Part shown: positions 63,101 through 64,000 of the stretch, one piece after another
Position numbering within the stretch: position 1 is the first letter of the stretch
Layout of the letters: the number at the start of each line of letters is the position of its first letter
DNA from: Lepturacanthus savala
Lineage: Eukaryota > Chordata > Actinopteri > Scombriformes > Trichiuridae
DNA length: 64,000 nt
Assembly (NCBI GenBank): GCA_030544235.1
Contig: CM060467.1
Location: forward strand, 3,999,001-4,063,000
Direction: 5' to 3'
The notes under the pieces: generated by a model
What the model was told of the DNA's origin: nothing
Database searches by the model: none
What the model saw: only the letters and a program-made list of their open reading frames with translations
Made by a program: the position numbers and the translations under genes

Positions 63101-63954
63101 TTAATGCGTCATGTGACAGATGATGAGGGTACGATGTGGATTATGTTGCTGTAGGATGAACTCCTGACTAACTAGGTCTAGATCGTGGGGTTCTGCTTAG
63201 CTCTAGAGCTCTAGTCCTAGAAAACACCCAGACATCAGGCTTCATCCATGCTGATATACAGACGGGGGTTAATTAACCAGAGAAACTTGGTTTATTTAAG
63301 TCCATTACTGCAGAAAAGCTGTAGGTTTAAGTTGTTAACGATTACTTGATTCCTGAAAATCAGATCAAAATCTGTCTTTTTTGGGTCGTTGTGTAGTTAA
63401 CTGATTATTTTTCTACCATTTAAATGTCCCATATTCTACACTTTCCTGTTTTTATTGTGAATTTTTCATCCCTAACAAGATTTGAAGCAGCAAAGATCAT
63501 CTCAGTCTAGTTTTCCTTCTTTTCTCCAGCTTCTTTCTAAGCCTCTCCTCCTCCTCTTTAAATGGCTGTTGGTGGTGACTGTATAGTAGTGACATCACAA
63601 CTTCACGGAAGTCATGACTGCTTGTTTTAAGGCTCAGTTTCTGAATACAGGCTGTGTATGTTTCTCTGTGGATTGAGTGTTTTTTAAACAACAACTCTCT
63701 GCTGTCATATATACAGTAAATATGTATAAATCTAGAAGGTTTCATTGGAATTAAACTGATTAAATATCAATAAAATGTAAAATATAATGCACTCCATTGC
63801 ATGCATGTGTGTATGCATGTGCGTGTGCATGCATGTGCATGTGTGTGTATGCGTGTGTGTGCATGTGTGTGTCCTGCAAACTGGAGTCTACCTGGAGAAG
63901 TTTCAGTGTCATATTGAATCCTTTCAGTTCCTTCAGCAGGTCCATGGCACCTTC
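51174..63954 (-). CDS. tcea3: Transcription elongation factor TFIIS, TCEA3-like, expanded linker (5' end outside window)
   Basis: Twenty exons in phase give 2157 nt (718 residues) without the first exon: 63892-63954, 62921-63026, 62727-62832, 60108-60602, 59901-60020, 58778-58879, 58622-58690, 58433-58534, 58262-58327, 57993-58052, 57754-57825, 57404-57460, 57256-57318, 56995-57069, 54133-54293, 53992-54048, 52280-52434, 52059-52205, 51269-51340 and 51174-51182. Domains: LW/TFIIS-N ([12 protein letters not shown] to [11 protein letters not shown]), long linker, central domain ([17 protein letters not shown] to [17 protein letters not shown]), and zinc ribbon with CDRCKKRNC and [23 protein letters not shown] and [14 protein letters not shown] are closest to TCEA3. 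From the family: it rescues backtracked RNA polymerase II by stimulating transcript cleavage. The catalytic RSADEP is intact. Mammalian TCEA3 is about 348 residues, so this protein is roughly twice as long. Confidence 0.93.
51269..52434 (-). other. tcea3: tcea3 zinc ribbon and central-domain exons
   Basis: Exon 52280-52434 begins with TA after an AC splice end and encodes [15 protein letters not shown] to ATMSAE. Exon 52059-52205 encodes [14 protein letters not shown] to KRNCTYNQ. Exon 51269-51340 encodes [13 protein letters not shown] to CGNRWK, and the last exon adds F-C-stop. The four zinc-ribbon cysteines and the Asp-Glu pair that reaches the polymerase active site are present, so the catalytic end looks functional. 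Confidence 0.95.
51412..52027. mobile_element. MITE with CCGTATTTTCCGGACTATAA termini
   Basis: Left end ACCGTATTTTCCGGACTATA followed by AGTCGC; right end GCGACTTATAGTCCAGACAA followed by TACGGT. These are imperfect inverted repeats of about 26 bp, 616 bp apart, in the last large tcea3 intron. The termini are common in fish genomes; I cannot name the family. No target duplication longer than 2 bp is evident. Confidence 0.75.
52484..52640. mobile_element. hAT-like fragment, copy 1
   Basis: GTTTGACCCATTAATCCAGC through GAAAATACAGATAAACGAGT and onward matches 56234-56405 in the same orientation, with small gaps. It is a fragment of the same hAT-type element, inside the U12 intron. Confidence 0.75.
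53665..53965. repeat. Intronic repeat shared by three tcea3 introns
   Basis: A segment with AAGGTCAATTATTTGTC, CCCACTGAGGATCATTATAG and GATGATATATATTGATGCTG recurs at about 51570-51800 and 62275-62545. The 62-kb copy also shares the stretch GAGGTTTTCTACTGTGATTT that lies just outside the exon at 53992-54048. Related shorter blocks (CTAAAATTGTGTTTTACTAC) occur near 52780, 53020, 53350 and, weakly, 62090. Confidence 0.8.
54840..55255. mobile_element. Transposon-derived segment including a Tc1-like 3' end
   Basis: 55125-55215 contains TACAAGTTTCACATTTTGAA and TTTCATGATATTCTAATTAT, the 3' non-coding end I associate with a fish Tc1-like element. Before it, GGAAACTTTATTTGTATAGA at about 54850 is another common fish dispersed repeat. 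Both are short relics in a tcea3 intron. 54430-54840 and 55260-56050 show nothing recognisable. Confidence 0.55.
56090..56742 (+). mobile_element. hAT (Charlie-type) remnant with start of transposase
   Basis: The right end reads GGGGGTACATCACTGAAAAA ... TTTGAGAACCACTG, the reverse of the classic CAGTGGTTCTCAAA terminus. The left part has CCCCCTGGTGGTACGTGGAGG. Between them an ATG at 56324 opens [18 protein letters not shown], typical of hAT transposase N-termini, then decays. It is a deletion derivative in a tcea3 intron. Confidence 0.8.
56995..60602 (-). other. tcea3: tcea3 linker block: eleven phase 2-2 exons
   Basis: Exon lengths in transcript order are 495, 120, 102, 69, 102, 66, 60, 72, 57, 63 and 75 nt. 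All are multiples of three and all begin and end in phase 2. The small exons share a plan: a start close to KDSSDSKP ([74 protein letters not shown]) and an end close to KKER or KKDR. They look like tandem copies of one ancestral exon. The 495-nt exon is a Lys/Glu/Asp-rich charged region ([19 protein letters not shown]). Its start could also be 60596. The whole linker is predicted disordered. Confidence 0.88.
60603..62726. other. tcea3 intron 3 (about 2.1 kb)
   Basis: It holds a near-duplicate pair: ATGTTTAAAGG(T/G)GACTTTGATT near 60713 and 61031, with GGCTAAATCCCAGCC-like sequence following each, so a segment of about 320 bp was doubled. The intronic repeat also found at 53.7 kb lies at 62275-62545. 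No exon that keeps phase was found. Confidence 0.6.
62727..63954 (-). other. tcea3: tcea3 N-terminal LW-domain exons
   Basis: Exon 63892-63954 encodes [12 protein letters not shown] to LKLLQ, exon 62921-63026 encodes [15 protein letters not shown] to KDWKRLL, and exon 62727-62832 encodes a Ser-rich start of the linker ([12 protein letters not shown]). Together the first two are the helical bundle conserved in TFIIS, Elongin A and Med26. The initiator exon (about 23 codons in relatives) must lie beyond 64000. Confidence 0.93.
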
Positions 63955-64000
63955 CTGCAAACATTAACAACCATCATTTTACACTTTTTGCACCTTTAGA

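Overview
The window looks like nuclear DNA of a ray-finned fish, probably a spiny-rayed teleost. The genes are intron-rich and clearly vertebrate. The non-coding space is full of (GT)n, (GATA)n and minisatellite arrays, Tc1/mariner and hAT remnants, a fish-type non-LTR retrotransposon fragment and a tRNA-headed SINE-like repeat. I could run no search. Gene names rest on recognising conserved protein motifs and on splice joins that keep phase across every exon.

Layout. (1) 1-10662, minus strand: cblc, a CBL-family E3 ubiquitin ligase, nine coding exons, 3' end beyond the left edge. (2) 10663-16355: intergenic, dominated by a 15-bp minisatellite inside a dead Tc1/mariner element and by long GT-rich tracts. 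(3) 16356-30604, plus strand: bcl3, an atypical IkB protein, nine coding exons, 582 residues, with an in-frame 21-bp coding VNTR in exon 1. cblc and bcl3 are head-to-head. (4) About 31500-34200, plus strand: a two-exon transcription unit with a CCAAT-rich promoter and a poly(A) signal but no convincing protein. (5) 34570-37790, plus strand: tomm40, the mitochondrial outer-membrane import channel, 348 residues. (6) 39151-49294: a 10.1-kb satellite of about 350 monomers of roughly 29 bp, each carrying the 14-bp palindrome CATACTATAGTATG. (7) 51174-63954, minus strand: tcea3-like TFIIS elongation factor, 5' end beyond the right edge. Its linker is greatly enlarged by eleven consecutive phase 2-2 exons, and one intron is U12-type AT-AC.

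BCL3, CBLC and TOMM40 also lie together in human 19q13 near APOE, so this is a conserved neighbourhood in a rearranged form. The genes do not form an operon and act separately: NF-kB co-regulation, ubiquitin ligation, mitochondrial import and RNA polymerase II elongation. The features most worth attention are the palindromic satellite between convergent genes, the TFIIS linker built from repeated exons, the U12 intron, the coding VNTR in bcl3, and the microsatellites that abut two cblc splice donors.
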